A DNA stretch of 64,000 nucleotides from Hyphomicrobiales bacterium. GTDB taxonomy: Bacteria; Pseudomonadota; Alphaproteobacteria; Rhizobiales; Rhizobiaceae. A program made the translations under genes and the position numbers. The stretch spans positions 62,001 through 126,000 of the forward strand of contig UBZT01000014.1 of NCBI GenBank assembly GCA_900470155.1, read 5' to 3'. The notes below the pieces were generated by a model. That model saw nothing but the letters and a program-made list of their open reading frames with translations. It did not search any database and had not been told where the DNA came from. Positions 1 to 8,295 of this stretch are shown here, piece by piece. Within the stretch, counting starts at the first letter, position 1. Each line of letters starts with the position of its first letter.

Positions 1-1
1 G

Positions 2-88
2 GTGCTGCGCGACGGCGGAGCAAGGGCGCGAGAGCGTGCCGAAAAGACGATGAACGAAGTCCGCGACATCATCGGTTTCGTGCGTTAA
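2..88 (+). CDS. trpS: Tryptophanyl-tRNA synthetase, C-terminal end (partial)
   Basis: Only the last 28 codons are in the window, ending in TAA at 86-88. The reading frame gives a tail with GGARARERA, then EVRDIIGF. This resembles the C-terminal helix of bacterial TrpS (GAERAR...EV.DI.GF), the class I synthetase that charges tRNA-Trp. The position directly upstream of a universal stress protein and an Nfu-type scaffold agrees with the usual rhizobial order. The identity rests on this short tail and on context, so it is probable rather than certain. Confidence 0.6.
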   Translation: MLRDGGARARERAEKTMNEVRDIIGFVR

Positions 89-169
89 GGTCTGACGGAA
101 TTTCGGCTGGGTCGTCCGGAACCAGCCGTCATGTCCTTGAATGTTCATGATCCGGAGGCGGGGTTCTTT

Positions 170-661
170 ATGGTATCAACACGCCTGTCACGTCTTGAAG
201 GTCACCGCCGCAAGTTCATGGCGGTGATTGATAATACCCCGGAATGCTCCCGCGCAGTCCATTATGCCGGAAGGCGCGCCAAAAATTCCAACGGCGGGCT
301 TGTGCTGATCTATGTGATCCCGGAAGGCGATTTCCAGCAATGGCTGGGCGTCGAGGAAATCATGCGGGCAGAGGCTCGCGAAGAGGCCGAATCGATCATG
401 GCCAAGTCGGCCCAGACGGTGCGCGAGACGATCGGCATCGAGCCGGAAATCGTCATTCGCGAAGGCGGTTCCTATACCGAGATCAACAGTCTGATCGACG
501 AGGACCGCGATATCGCCATTCTCGTGCTGGCTGCGGGCTCGACGAAGGAAGGCCCCGGACCGCTGGTATCGATGATTGCAGGGCGCGGCGCCGCATTTCC
601 GATCCCGGTCACGGTCCTGCCCGATTCGCTGACCGATGAAGAAATCGACGCATTGTGCTGA
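170..661 (+). CDS. Universal stress protein, UspA family
   Basis: A single-domain Usp of about 163 aa, a cytosolic nucleotide-binding alpha/beta protein made under stress. It opens with FMAVIDNTPECSRAV, the usual first strand and Asp of the fold, and closes with a glycine-rich loop (GPGPLVSMIAGRG) before a PIPVTVLP last strand, as in ATP-binding Usps. The frame extends upstream to an ATG at 131, which would add 13 residues; the ATG at 170 is preferred because the Usp core begins soon after it. It lies between trpS and an Nfu scaffold gene. The specific stress it answers to cannot be read from the sequence. Confidence 0.85.
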   Translation: MVSTRLSRLEGHRRKFMAVIDNTPECSRAVHYAGRRAKNSNGGLVLIYVIPEGDFQQWLGVEEIMRAEAREEAESIMAKSAQTVRETIGIEPEIVIREGGSYTEINSLIDEDRDIAILVLAAGSTKEGPGPLVSMIAGRGAAFPIPVTVLPDSLTDEEIDALC

Positions 662-668
662 TCTGACG

Positions 669-706
669 TTGCCCTTGCCACTTGAATGGTGCGGGCAATG
701 CGCTTA
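669..706 (+). terminator. Possible terminator after usp
   Basis: TTGCCC (669-674) can pair with GGGCAA (693-698), with a short imperfect inner stem, followed by a T-rich run. It lies directly downstream of the usp stop and upstream of the Nfu gene. The stem is interrupted, so this is tentative. Confidence 0.4.
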
Positions 707-761
707 TTTTCTTTTGAAGAATTCTAAACTTTAGCGGTGGTCGCACCGCGTGGAGACCATC

Positions 762-1325
762 ATGTTCATCCAGACCGAAGCCACTCCCAATCCTGCAACG
801 CTGAAGTTTTTGCCGGGCAAGGTTGTCATGGAAAGCGGTACGGCCGAGTTCCGCGATGCCGACAGCGCCGGCGTTTCGCCGCTTGCTGCCCGCATTTTCC
901 AGATACCGGGCGTGACCGGCGTCTTCTTCGGCTACGACTTCGTCACCGTCAGCAAGGAAGGACCGGAATGGCAACACCTGAAGCCGGCGATCCTCGGCAC
1001 CATCATGGAGCATTTCATGAGCGGCGCGCCGGTCATGGGCTCGGCGGCCGTTGCCAATGATGCCGATGGCGACGAAGAGTTCTTTGAAGCCGGTGATGAA
1101 ACAATTGTCGCGACCATCAAGGAACTGCTCGAAACCCGTGTGCGTCCCGCGGTTGCCCAGGACGGTGGCGACATCACGTTCCGCGGCTTCAAGAACGGTA
1201 CCGTGTTCCTCAACATGAAGGGTTCCTGCGCCGGGTGCCCATCGTCCACGGCGACCCTGAAACATGGCGTCCAGAACCTTCTGCGTCACTTCGTGCCGGA
1301 AGTGCAGGAAGTCGAGGCGGTCTGA
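762..1325 (+). CDS. NifU-like (Nfu-type) iron-sulfur cluster scaffold protein
   Basis: A 187-aa Nfu protein that assembles or delivers Fe-S clusters in the cytosol. The N-terminal Nfu_N domain starts with the hallmark MFIQTEATPNPATLKF. The C-terminal NifU domain carries the cluster ligands in CAGCPSS (C156 and C159). Length and two-domain order match the alphaproteobacterial/mitochondrial NFU1 type. A GTG at 750 is in frame, but the ATG at 762 begins at the conserved family N-terminus. tsaB follows after about 20 bases, so co-transcription is likely. Confidence 0.92.
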   Translation: MFIQTEATPNPATLKFLPGKVVMESGTAEFRDADSAGVSPLAARIFQIPGVTGVFFGYDFVTVSKEGPEWQHLKPAILGTIMEHFMSGAPVMGSAAVANDADGDEEFFEAGDETIVATIKELLETRVRPAVAQDGGDITFRGFKNGTVFLNMKGSCAGCPSSTATLKHGVQNLLRHFVPEVQEVEAV

Positions 1326-1345
1326 GCCGCCTGTCCGGAGTGAGC

Positions 1346-2008
1346 ATGATTGTTCTGGCGATCGACACGGCAGGCGTGGATTGCGCGGTCGCTGTCTATG
1401 ATGGTGCCGCAGGCCGCGTGCTTGGCAGCGTTTCCGAGACGATCGGGCGCGGCCATGCCGAACGCCTGATCGCGATGATCGACGAGGCGCTGGACAAAGC
1501 CGGTCTGACGCTATCCGAAATAGAGCGTGTTGCGGTCACGGTTGGGCCGGGCTCTTTTACCGGAATCCGCGTAGGCGTGGCCGCCGCCCGCGGTCTGGCG
1601 CTGGCGCTTGGCATCGAATGTGTCGGTGTGTCTACGCTGTCGGTCCTTGGTAATCTGCCTGCACTGAAATCTTCATCGAAATCTTCCCGGACGGTATTGG
1701 CCGCGATGAATGCGCATAGGGAAGAAATCTATGCGCAGACATTCGAAAATGGCGAGCCAAGCGATGAGCCCCACGTGCTTGCGCTTGATGATTTCCTGGC
1801 TCAGGCGACACGCGACACGGTGACGGTGGTCGGTTCTGCGATGGCCCTGCTGGCTGACAGAGCGGCTCAAACCGAACCGGACCACTTTCCGATTGAGATC
1901 GTGGCAGCGCTCGGCGCAAAGGCGAAAGCTCAGGGCAAGCCGAAGCCGCTTTATTTGCGCGGACCCGATGCCAAGCCGCAGACCGGTTTTGCGGTCTCCA
2001 GGGCCTGA
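1346..2008 (+). CDS. tsaB: tRNA threonylcarbamoyladenosine biosynthesis protein TsaB
   Basis: TsaB (220 aa) is the non-catalytic partner of TsaD in making t6A37 on ANN-decoding tRNAs. It has the ASKHA fold: the N-terminus MIVLAIDTA followed by a GPGSFTGIRVG loop is diagnostic. The open frame begins at 1235 inside nfu, but the ATG at 1346 matches the family start. A tsaB-rimI arrangement is common in alphaproteobacteria; here rimI follows after an unusually long gap of 114 bases. Confidence 0.93.
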   Translation: MIVLAIDTAGVDCAVAVYDGAAGRVLGSVSETIGRGHAERLIAMIDEALDKAGLTLSEIERVAVTVGPGSFTGIRVGVAAARGLALALGIECVGVSTLSVLGNLPALKSSSKSSRTVLAAMNAHREEIYAQTFENGEPSDEPHVLALDDFLAQATRDTVTVVGSAMALLADRAAQTEPDHFPIEIVAALGAKAKAQGKPKPLYLRGPDAKPQTGFAVSRA

Positions 2009-2075
2009 CGCATATTGCCCGCACGAGGGTGACGGTCTGCGGATATGCATCGATACAACGAACATGGGTGCTCAG

Positions 2076-2091
2076 CATGAACGTGTTCATG
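2076..2091. repeat. Short inverted repeat in the tsaB-rimI gap
   Basis: CATGAAC (2076-2082) and GTTCATG (2085-2091) form a perfect 7-bp inverted repeat with a 2-base spacer. It sits 31 bases upstream of the rimI start in the 114-base gap. It could be an operator half-site pair or chance; nothing nearby identifies a binding protein. Confidence 0.35.
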
Positions 2092-2122
2092 TTGGTATGC
2101 CTCACAATGCAGAGCCTCGAGA

Positions 2123-2620
2123 ATGCGCGATACACTGTTTTACCGTCAGCCTGAATTCGAACTCGTGCCCATGGCATCCGAGCATTGCGCGGCGGTGGCG
2201 GCGCTGCATTCTCAGCGCTTTGCAAAGGCTTGGGGAGATGGTGAATTCCTGAGCCTGCTGCTCCAGCCGAACTCCTTCGGCTTCGTGGCCTGGCAGACAA
2301 ATACGCTGATTTTCAAGGCGCCACTGGCAGGTTTCGTACTGGCGCGCGAAGTGGCTGGGGAAGCCGAGATCCTGACGATAGCCGTTAATGACAAGATGGC
2401 GAGGTTCGGCCTGGGCTGGCGTCTGATGCAGGCCGCCCTGCGCGAAGCCCGCAATCGCGGTGGCGAGGCCATGTTTCTCGAGGTCGATGACGGCAATGCT
2501 GCGGCGCTTGGCCTTTACCGCAAGCTCGGCTTTGAAAAGGCCGGCGAACGGCCGGCATACTACACAGATGAATTCGGCCGTCGGTCCTCCGCGCTTGTCA
2601 TGCGTCGCGATCTTCGGTAG
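2123..2620 (+). CDS. rimI: Ribosomal protein S18-alanine N-acetyltransferase RimI
   Basis: A 165-aa GNAT acetyltransferase that, in the RimI family, acetylates the N-terminal alanine of S18. The acetyl-CoA loop is visible as RFGLGWRLMQAAL, followed by FLEVDDGNAAALGLYRKLGF, the typical RimI strand 5/helix 4 region. The position after tsaB supports RimI over other GNATs. The next gene (fur/mur) begins 42 bases downstream. Confidence 0.85.
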   Translation: MRDTLFYRQPEFELVPMASEHCAAVAALHSQRFAKAWGDGEFLSLLLQPNSFGFVAWQTNTLIFKAPLAGFVLAREVAGEAEILTIAVNDKMARFGLGWRLMQAALREARNRGGEAMFLEVDDGNAAALGLYRKLGFEKAGERPAYYTDEFGRRSSALVMRRDLR

Positions 2621-2662
2621 TCCGTCGGATAGACCAACCGAACTTGCGGATATCCTGGGCTC

Positions 2663-3091
2663 ATGACCGACGCCATCAAATCGCTGGAAGCGCTTTGTGC
2701 CGAACGTGGCATGCGCATGACCGAACAGCGTCGTGTGATTGCCCGGATCCTTGAGGAATCGGACGATCATCCGGACGTGGAGGAACTGTATCGTCGCTCC
2801 TCCAAGGTGGATGCCAAGATCTCCATCTCGACGGTTTATCGCACGGTCAAGCTGTTCGAGGATGCCGGCATTATCGAACGCCATGATTTCCGTGACGGCC
2901 GTTCGCGCTACGAAACCGTGCCGGACGAGCATCACGATCACCTGATCGACTTGAAGACAGGTGTGGTGGTCGAGTTTCATTCGCCGGAAATCGAGGCCCT
3001 GCAGGAGCGTATTGCCCGTGAACACGGCTTTCGCCTCGTCGGCCATCGTCTGGAACTCTACGGCATTCCGCTCGCGCAGGACGAGAAATAG
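2663..3091 (+). CDS. Fur-family metal-dependent regulator (probably Mur, manganese-responsive)
   Basis: A 142-aa Fur-family repressor with an N-terminal winged helix (RMTEQRRVIARIL...SISTVYRTVKLFEDAGII) and a C-terminal dimerisation/metal domain with HHDHLID. In Rhizobiaceae the orthologue at this chromosomal place is usually the manganese regulator Mur rather than a true iron Fur, and iron control is largely left to RirA and Irr. No C-terminal CxxC zinc site is present, as expected for Mur-type proteins. The Mn specificity is inferred from family knowledge and synteny. Confidence 0.85.
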   Translation: MTDAIKSLEALCAERGMRMTEQRRVIARILEESDDHPDVEELYRRSSKVDAKISISTVYRTVKLFEDAGIIERHDFRDGRSRYETVPDEHHDHLIDLKTGVVVEFHSPEIEALQERIAREHGFRLVGHRLELYGIPLAQDEK

Positions 3092-3112
3092 GCCCATGCC
3101 CTCAGGCGAAAT

Positions 3113-3919
3113 GTGGCTCGCATGATCAACTGGCTGCGTATCATCCTGGCATTCATCGTGCTGATTGCGGCCTCGTTGCTGGTGATCCCGATCCAGCTTC
3201 TGGCACTTCGTTTCAAATGGCGATTGCGCCGCAGCCTGCCAGGGTTATGGCACAGGGCAACATTGCGCGCGCTGGGCATTCGCGTTCATGTCCATGGGCA
3301 GCTCGATCCGAACCGGCCTCTGATGATCGCCGCCAATCATGCATCCTGGAAAGACATTCTCGTACTCGGCTCACTCGCCGACGTCACCTTCATCGCAAAG
3401 ACGGAGGTCGCCTCCTGGCCGCTCTTCGGCGCCCTGGCAAAGCTACAGAACACGATCTTCATCGCGCGCGAGGAAAAGCGACGCACCGGCGATCAGGTCA
3501 ACGAAATCGCCGGGCGCATGGCCGATGGCGAGATCGTTGTCTTGTTTCCCGAGGGCACGACGTCCGACGGCAATCGCGTTCTCAACGTGAAATCCTCGCT
3601 GTTTGGTGCAGCCGCCGCCGCCTTGCCCGAACAAGGGGAGGGCGGGGTTCATGTGCAGCCAGTGGCCATCGCCTATACGCGTGTTCAGGGCATGCCGATG
3701 GGCCGCTATCACCGCCCGATCGCCGGTTGGCCGGGCGATACGGGTCTTAGAGAATCGCTTCTCGGCGTCCTGAAAGCCGGCGCAATCGATGTCGATGTAA
3801 CTTTTGGAGAGAGCGTGAAATTCGCCAGGGGCGATAGCCGCAAGCATCTCGCCGCGCAGATCGAGACGCGTCTGCGCGCCATGTTGCTCGCCCATCTGCG
3901 CGGCCGGCACAAGCGCTGA
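3113..3919 (+). CDS. plsC: 1-acyl-sn-glycerol-3-phosphate acyltransferase
   Basis: PlsC adds the second acyl chain to lysophosphatidate in phospholipid synthesis at the inner membrane. The N-terminal hydrophobic helix (IILAFIVLIAASLLVIP) anchors it. The catalytic NHASWKD fits the HX4D box, and FPEGTTSDG fits the glycerol-3-phosphate binding box. The chosen start is a GTG with an AGGCG element just upstream; an ATG at 3122 would shorten it by three residues. Length 268 aa is normal. Confidence 0.9.
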   Translation: MARMINWLRIILAFIVLIAASLLVIPIQLLALRFKWRLRRSLPGLWHRATLRALGIRVHVHGQLDPNRPLMIAANHASWKDILVLGSLADVTFIAKTEVASWPLFGALAKLQNTIFIAREEKRRTGDQVNEIAGRMADGEIVVLFPEGTTSDGNRVLNVKSSLFGAAAAALPEQGEGGVHVQPVAIAYTRVQGMPMGRYHRPIAGWPGDTGLRESLLGVLKAGAIDVDVTFGESVKFARGDSRKHLAAQIETRLRAMLLAHLRGRHKR

Positions 3920-3975
3920 CGGAGTATTTTGATTTTTCGGTTTAATCGCGCCGCGAAAACCACTAAATAGCGGCC

Positions 3976-5370
3976 ATGACCCAGGACACAGCGATCATTC
4001 CCGCAAACCAGCAGCCCGGCGCCAATGCGCGCAAGGTCTTCATCAAGACCTATGGCTGTCAGATGAATGTCTATGACAGCGGGCGCATGGCGGATGCGCT
4101 TGCAGCCGACGGCTATGTCTCGACCGAGGTTATGGAAGACGCCGATCTCGTTCTGCTCAATACCTGTCATATCCGTGAAAAGGCAGCGGAAAAGGTCTAT
4201 TCGGCCCTGGGCCGTCTGCGCGAAACGAAGAAGGCGCGTGCGGCCGAAGGTCGTGAGTTCATGATCGGCGTGGCCGGTTGTGTCGCCCAGGCCGAGGGCG
4301 AGGAGATCTCCCGTCGCGAGCCGTCCGTCGATGTCGTGATCGGCCCGCAAACCTACCACCGCCTGCCGCAGGCCCTGCACCGCGCCCGCGCCGGCGAGCG
4401 TGTGGTCGATACGGAATATGCGCTGGAGGACAAGTTTGAACACCTGCCGGCTCCCGTTAAAGTGCCCGGCAAGCCGCGCAATGTGACGGCGTTTCTGACC
4501 GTGCAGGAAGGCTGCGACAAGTTCTGTACCTTCTGTGTCGTGCCGTATACGCGCGGCTCTGAGGTCTCACGCCCACTTGCCCAGCTTCTCACCGAGGCCC
4601 GCAAGCTTGTCGATACCGGCGTGCGCGAACTGACCCTGCTTGGCCAGAACGTCAATGCCTGGCATGGTGAAGATGAACAGGGCAGGGCAATCGGCCTCGG
4701 TGATCTGCTGTACCGTCTGGCCGAAACCCCGGGTCTTGCGCGCCTGCGCTACACCACCAGCCATCCGCGCGACATGGATGATCGGCTGATCGATGCCCAT
4801 CGCGACCTGCGCATGCTGATGCCCTATCTGCATCTGCCGGTTCAGGCGGGTTCGGACAGGATCCTGAAGGCGATGAACCGTCGCCACAAGGCGTCGGAAT
4901 ACATCGCGCTGATCGAGCGCATTCGCGCGGTGCGACCCGATATTGCACTGTCGGGCGATTTCATCGTCGGCTTTCCAGGCGAGACGGATCAGGATTTCGA
5001 AGACACGATGAACCTGGTACGGCAGGTGAATTATGCCCAGGCCTATTCGTTCAAGTATTCGACGCGGCCGGGCACGCCCGGTGCCGATTTGCCGGATCAT
5101 GTCCCGGAAGACGTCAAGACGGAACGCCTCGCTCGGCTGCAGGAATTGCTGCTCGAACAGCAGCAGGCCTTTTCCCGATCGATGATCGGGCGTACCATGG
5201 ATCTGCTGCTGGAAAAGCCGGGGCGCATGCCCGGACAATTAATCGGTCGCTCGCCATGGCTGCAGTCTGTGAATGTTGATGCAATGTCTTCGAAAATCGG
5301 TGACATTATACAGGTACGAATCACCGCAGCCGGCCCAAACAGCTTGTTTGCCGAGGTGGCAGAGGGTTAG
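3976..5370 (+). CDS. miaB: tRNA-2-methylthio-N6-dimethylallyladenosine synthase MiaB
   Basis: A 464-aa radical-SAM methylthiotransferase that converts i6A37 to ms2i6A37 in tRNAs reading UNN codons. The N-terminal MTTase domain carries auxiliary cluster cysteines C28 (YGCQMN), C64 (NTCHIREKA) and C102. The radical-SAM CxxxCxxC is C180/C184/C187 (CDKFCTFC). A TRAM RNA-binding domain forms the last 65 or so residues. HIREKA after NTC favours MiaB over RimO or MtaB. phoH and ybeY follow, the usual alphaproteobacterial order. Confidence 0.96.
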   Translation: MTQDTAIIPANQQPGANARKVFIKTYGCQMNVYDSGRMADALAADGYVSTEVMEDADLVLLNTCHIREKAAEKVYSALGRLRETKKARAAEGREFMIGVAGCVAQAEGEEISRREPSVDVVIGPQTYHRLPQALHRARAGERVVDTEYALEDKFEHLPAPVKVPGKPRNVTAFLTVQEGCDKFCTFCVVPYTRGSEVSRPLAQLLTEARKLVDTGVRELTLLGQNVNAWHGEDEQGRAIGLGDLLYRLAETPGLARLRYTTSHPRDMDDRLIDAHRDLRMLMPYLHLPVQAGSDRILKAMNRRHKASEYIALIERIRAVRPDIALSGDFIVGFPGETDQDFEDTMNLVRQVNYAQAYSFKYSTRPGTPGADLPDHVPEDVKTERLARLQELLLEQQQAFSRSMIGRTMDLLLEKPGRMPGQLIGRSPWLQSVNVDAMSSKIGDIIQVRITAAGPNSLFAEVAEG

Positions 5371-5410
5371 AGTGAGGGCCTGAACCTGATCGACACAGGA
5401 GCCTGAACGC

Positions 5411-6454
5411 TTGAACGCAACAGAAGTGATTTCCTCACCCTCGCGCAATGTCCGTACTACTGCGACCGACGCCAATCACTTCATCTTGACGTTCGAGAAC
5501 AACCGGCTTGCGAGTGAGCTCTTTGGTCAATTCGACCAGCATCTCAAACTTCTCGAACAGCGTCTGCAGATCGAAGCTCGTGCCCGCGGCAATTCAGTTT
5601 CGATTTCCGGTGACCTGCTCGCAACCAATCAGGCCCGCCGGGCGCTCGATTTCCTCTATGCCCGTCTGCAGAGTGGCGGCTCGGTCGAATTGTCCGACGT
5701 CGAAGGCGCCATCCGCATGGCGGTTGCCGCTGACGATCAGTTGAGCCTGCCGACACTGGAGCGCAAGGCCAAGCTGTCGATGGCGCAGATTTCGACACGC
5801 AAGAAGACCATCGCTGCCCGCACGCCAACCCAGGACGCCTATATGCGTGCGCTGGATCGCTCTGAAATGGTCTTCGGCGTCGGCCCGGCCGGCACCGGCA
5901 AGACCTATCTGGCTGTGGCGCATGCGGCCCAATTGCTTGAGCGCGGCCTCGTTGATCGCATTGTCCTTACCCGTCCGGCCGTCGAAGCCGGCGAACGCCT
6001 CGGTTTCCTCCCCGGCGATCTGAAGGAGAAGGTCGATCCCTATCTGCGGCCCCTCTACGATGCGCTGTACGACATGATCCCCGGCGACAAGGTTGAGCGC
6101 GCCATCACCGCTGGCGTCATCGAAATCGCCCCCCTTGCCTTCATGCGCGGCCGTACGCTTGCCAATGCCGCCATCATCCTCGATGAGGCGCAGAACACTA
6201 CATCGATGCAGATGAAGATGTTCCTCACCCGCCTGGGTGAGAACGGACGCATGATCATCACCGGTGATCCGAGCCAGATCGACTTGCCGCGCGGCGTGAC
6301 CTCAGGCCTGGTTGAAGCCTTGCAGATCCTCAAGGAAGTCGAGGGTGTCTCGATTGTTCGCTTCAAGGATACCGACGTCGTCCGCCATCCCCTGGTTGGC
6401 CGGATTGTTCGAGCCTATGACGCGAAGTATGTTGTTGCAGAAGAAAGCGAGTAG
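5411..6454 (+). CDS. phoH: PhoH-family P-loop ATPase
   Basis: A 347-aa PhoH-like protein with Walker A GPAGTGKT (residues 158-165) and Walker B ILDEAQN. In most bacteria phoH sits next to ybeY and acts with it in RNA metabolism, although its exact activity is still debated. The start is a TTG, placed about nine bases after AGGAG in the miaB-phoH gap; no ATG lies near the conserved N-terminus. The short N-terminal region before the ATPase has the KH-like character typical of the family. Confidence 0.9.
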   Translation: MNATEVISSPSRNVRTTATDANHFILTFENNRLASELFGQFDQHLKLLEQRLQIEARARGNSVSISGDLLATNQARRALDFLYARLQSGGSVELSDVEGAIRMAVAADDQLSLPTLERKAKLSMAQISTRKKTIAARTPTQDAYMRALDRSEMVFGVGPAGTGKTYLAVAHAAQLLERGLVDRIVLTRPAVEAGERLGFLPGDLKEKVDPYLRPLYDALYDMIPGDKVERAITAGVIEIAPLAFMRGRTLANAAIILDEAQNTTSMQMKMFLTRLGENGRMIITGDPSQIDLPRGVTSGLVEALQILKEVEGVSIVRFKDTDVVRHPLVGRIVRAYDAKYVVAEESE

Positions 6455-6483
6455 ACCGGCCATTGAGGTCTGCCACACGGACG

Positions 6484-6990
6484 ATGCAGCAATTGGATAT
6501 ACAGATCGCCATCGAGGCGGAGGGTTGGGCTGAAGAGGACGCGCTGGAGGCATTGGCCATGCGCGTTCTCGGGCTCGCAGGCACATATCTTCGCGACAAG
6601 GAAGGCCAGCCCTTCCCGCCGCAGCCAGCCGAGCTTTCGCTCGTGTTCGGTGATGACGCGATGATCCGCGAGATCAATGCAGAATGGCGCGGCAAGGACA
6701 AGCCGACCAATGTCCTGTCCTTTCCCGCTTTTCCGGTCACGCCGGGCAAATTGCCGGGCCCGATGCTGGGCGATATCATTATCGCCCGCGAGACCGTAGA
6801 GCGTGAAGCGGTCGAGCTGGAGAAGAGCTTCGAGGATCATTTGACCCATCTGATGATCCACGGATTCCTGCACCTCTTCGGCTACGATCACATCGAGACG
6901 AAAGACGCCGAACAAATGGAAGCGCTTGAGACTCGCATTTTGAACGAACTTGGCCTATCTGACCCCTATGCGGGACAAGACCCGATCTGA
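6484..6990 (+). CDS. ybeY: Endoribonuclease YbeY (16S rRNA maturation factor)
   Basis: YbeY, 168 aa, is a zinc-dependent single-strand RNase needed for 16S rRNA 3'-end processing and ribosome quality control; the Sinorhizobium orthologue also affects small-RNA regulation. The metal-binding HGFLHLFGYDH motif supplies His126, His130 and His136. An upstream TTG at 6463 is in frame, but the ATG at 6484 matches the family length. It lies 30 bases after phoH and 12 bases before the CorC-like gene. Confidence 0.95.
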   Translation: MQQLDIQIAIEAEGWAEEDALEALAMRVLGLAGTYLRDKEGQPFPPQPAELSLVFGDDAMIREINAEWRGKDKPTNVLSFPAFPVTPGKLPGPMLGDIIIARETVEREAVELEKSFEDHLTHLMIHGFLHLFGYDHIETKDAEQMEALETRILNELGLSDPYAGQDPI

Positions 6991-7002
6991 TAGTTTGGAA
7001 CA

Positions 7003-8190
7003 ATGAGCGATTTTGCGACGAGAACGGCCCCAGAGGCCAATGAGGGTTCGGAGGGTTCTTCCTCCGATGACGGCAGTAGTCCTTCGCGAGCGGAAAGCTC
7101 GCCCCGACAATCCACCTCTTTTTGGACACGCATTGCCCGGCTGCTGAGGCCGTCGACTTCGACAAGCCTGCGCGAGGACCTGACCGACGCGCTGAAAGCA
7201 GATGCGACGTTGGGGGAAGCGTTCACCGCTGAAGAACGCGCGATGCTGCATAACATCCTCCGCTTCCGCGAGGTGCGTGTCGAAGATATCATGGTGCCGC
7301 GCGTCGACATCGAGGCGGTGGACCACAATGTCACCATTGGCGAGTTGATGACCATCTTCGAGGTTTCAGGTCGGTCGCGTATGCCGGTTTATGCCGACAC
7401 GCTCGACGATCCTCGAGGCATGATCCACATCCGCGATCTTCTGTCCTACGTCACCAAGCAGGCGAGGAACCGTCGTCGCATTGCGGCTGCCCGTACCGCT
7501 GCCGGAAATGCCGACAAGGCGGAAAAGGCTGATAGCAGAAGCGACAAGGCAAAGCCGAAAGTCGATTTCGACTTGGCGCGTATCGATCTCAGCAAGACGG
7601 TTGCCGAAGCAGGCATCATCCGGTCGATCCTGTTCGTGCCGCCCTCGATGCTTGCCTCCGACCTGATGAGCCGTATGCAGGCGGCCCGCACCCAGATGGC
7701 GCTGGTCATCGACGAGTATGGTGGCACGGACGGCCTGGTCAGCCATGAGGACATTGTCGAAATGGTGATCGGCGACGTCGAGGACGAACACGACGATGAA
7801 GAAGTCATGTTCACCCGTATTTCCGACGACGTGCTGGTGACCGACGCCCGTGTCGAGCTGGAAGAGATCGCAGAGGCGATCGGGCCGGATTTTGATATTC
7901 GGGACCGGCTGGAAGACGTTGACACACTGGGTGGCCTCATATTTTCGGCCCTGGGGCGCATTCCGGCGCGCGGTGAAGTTGTTCAGGCCCTTGCCGGTTT
8001 CGAGTTCCATATTCTCGATGCCGATCCGCGCCGGATCAAGCGTGTACGCATCGTCCGCAAGCGAGCCGCCGCACGCCGCCGCACGGCCAAGGGGGAGGGG
8101 GAATCCGCTGTCGAGCCGAAGTCGGCGCGCGGCAGAAAGCCGGCAGACAATGCCGAACGCCCCGTCGCAGACAATAGCGCAGCGCCCTGA
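7003..8190 (+). CDS. CBS-domain protein of the CorC/TlyC (hemolysin-like) family
   Basis: A 395-aa protein with two CBS motifs (VRVEDIMVPRVDIEAV... and SILFVPPSMLASDLMSRM...) followed by a CorC_HlyC domain (DDVLVTDARVELEEI...GGLIFSALGRIPARGE). CorC-type proteins are linked to divalent-cation (Mg/Co) transport and often lie between ybeY and lnt, as here. No DUF21 membrane domain is present, so it should be cytosolic. Low-complexity linkers occur at the N-terminus (Ser/Glu-rich), between the CBS halves, and at the Arg/Ala-rich C-terminus. The annotation 'hemolysin' is historical. Confidence 0.88.
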   Translation: MSDFATRTAPEANEGSEGSSSDDGSSPSRAESSPRQSTSFWTRIARLLRPSTSTSLREDLTDALKADATLGEAFTAEERAMLHNILRFREVRVEDIMVPRVDIEAVDHNVTIGELMTIFEVSGRSRMPVYADTLDDPRGMIHIRDLLSYVTKQARNRRRIAAARTAAGNADKAEKADSRSDKAKPKVDFDLARIDLSKTVAEAGIIRSILFVPPSMLASDLMSRMQAARTQMALVIDEYGGTDGLVSHEDIVEMVIGDVEDEHDDEEVMFTRISDDVLVTDARVELEEIAEAIGPDFDIRDRLEDVDTLGGLIFSALGRIPARGEVVQALAGFEFHILDADPRRIKRVRIVRKRAAARRRTAKGEGESAVEPKSARGRKPADNAERPVADNSAAP

Positions 8191-8295
8191 TCACGCGCCG
8201 ATCCGCGAAGGCCAAACTATGTCCCGCGGAATGCGGGACATTCCCTCCGAATTTTGGAACACTGCGCGACGATGATTCGCTCAGAGGGGATGCGC

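Noticed and set aside
7003-8190. A true hemolysin
   Set aside because: TlyC/hemolysin is a legacy label for CorC-type CBS proteins; nothing here indicates a pore-forming toxin.
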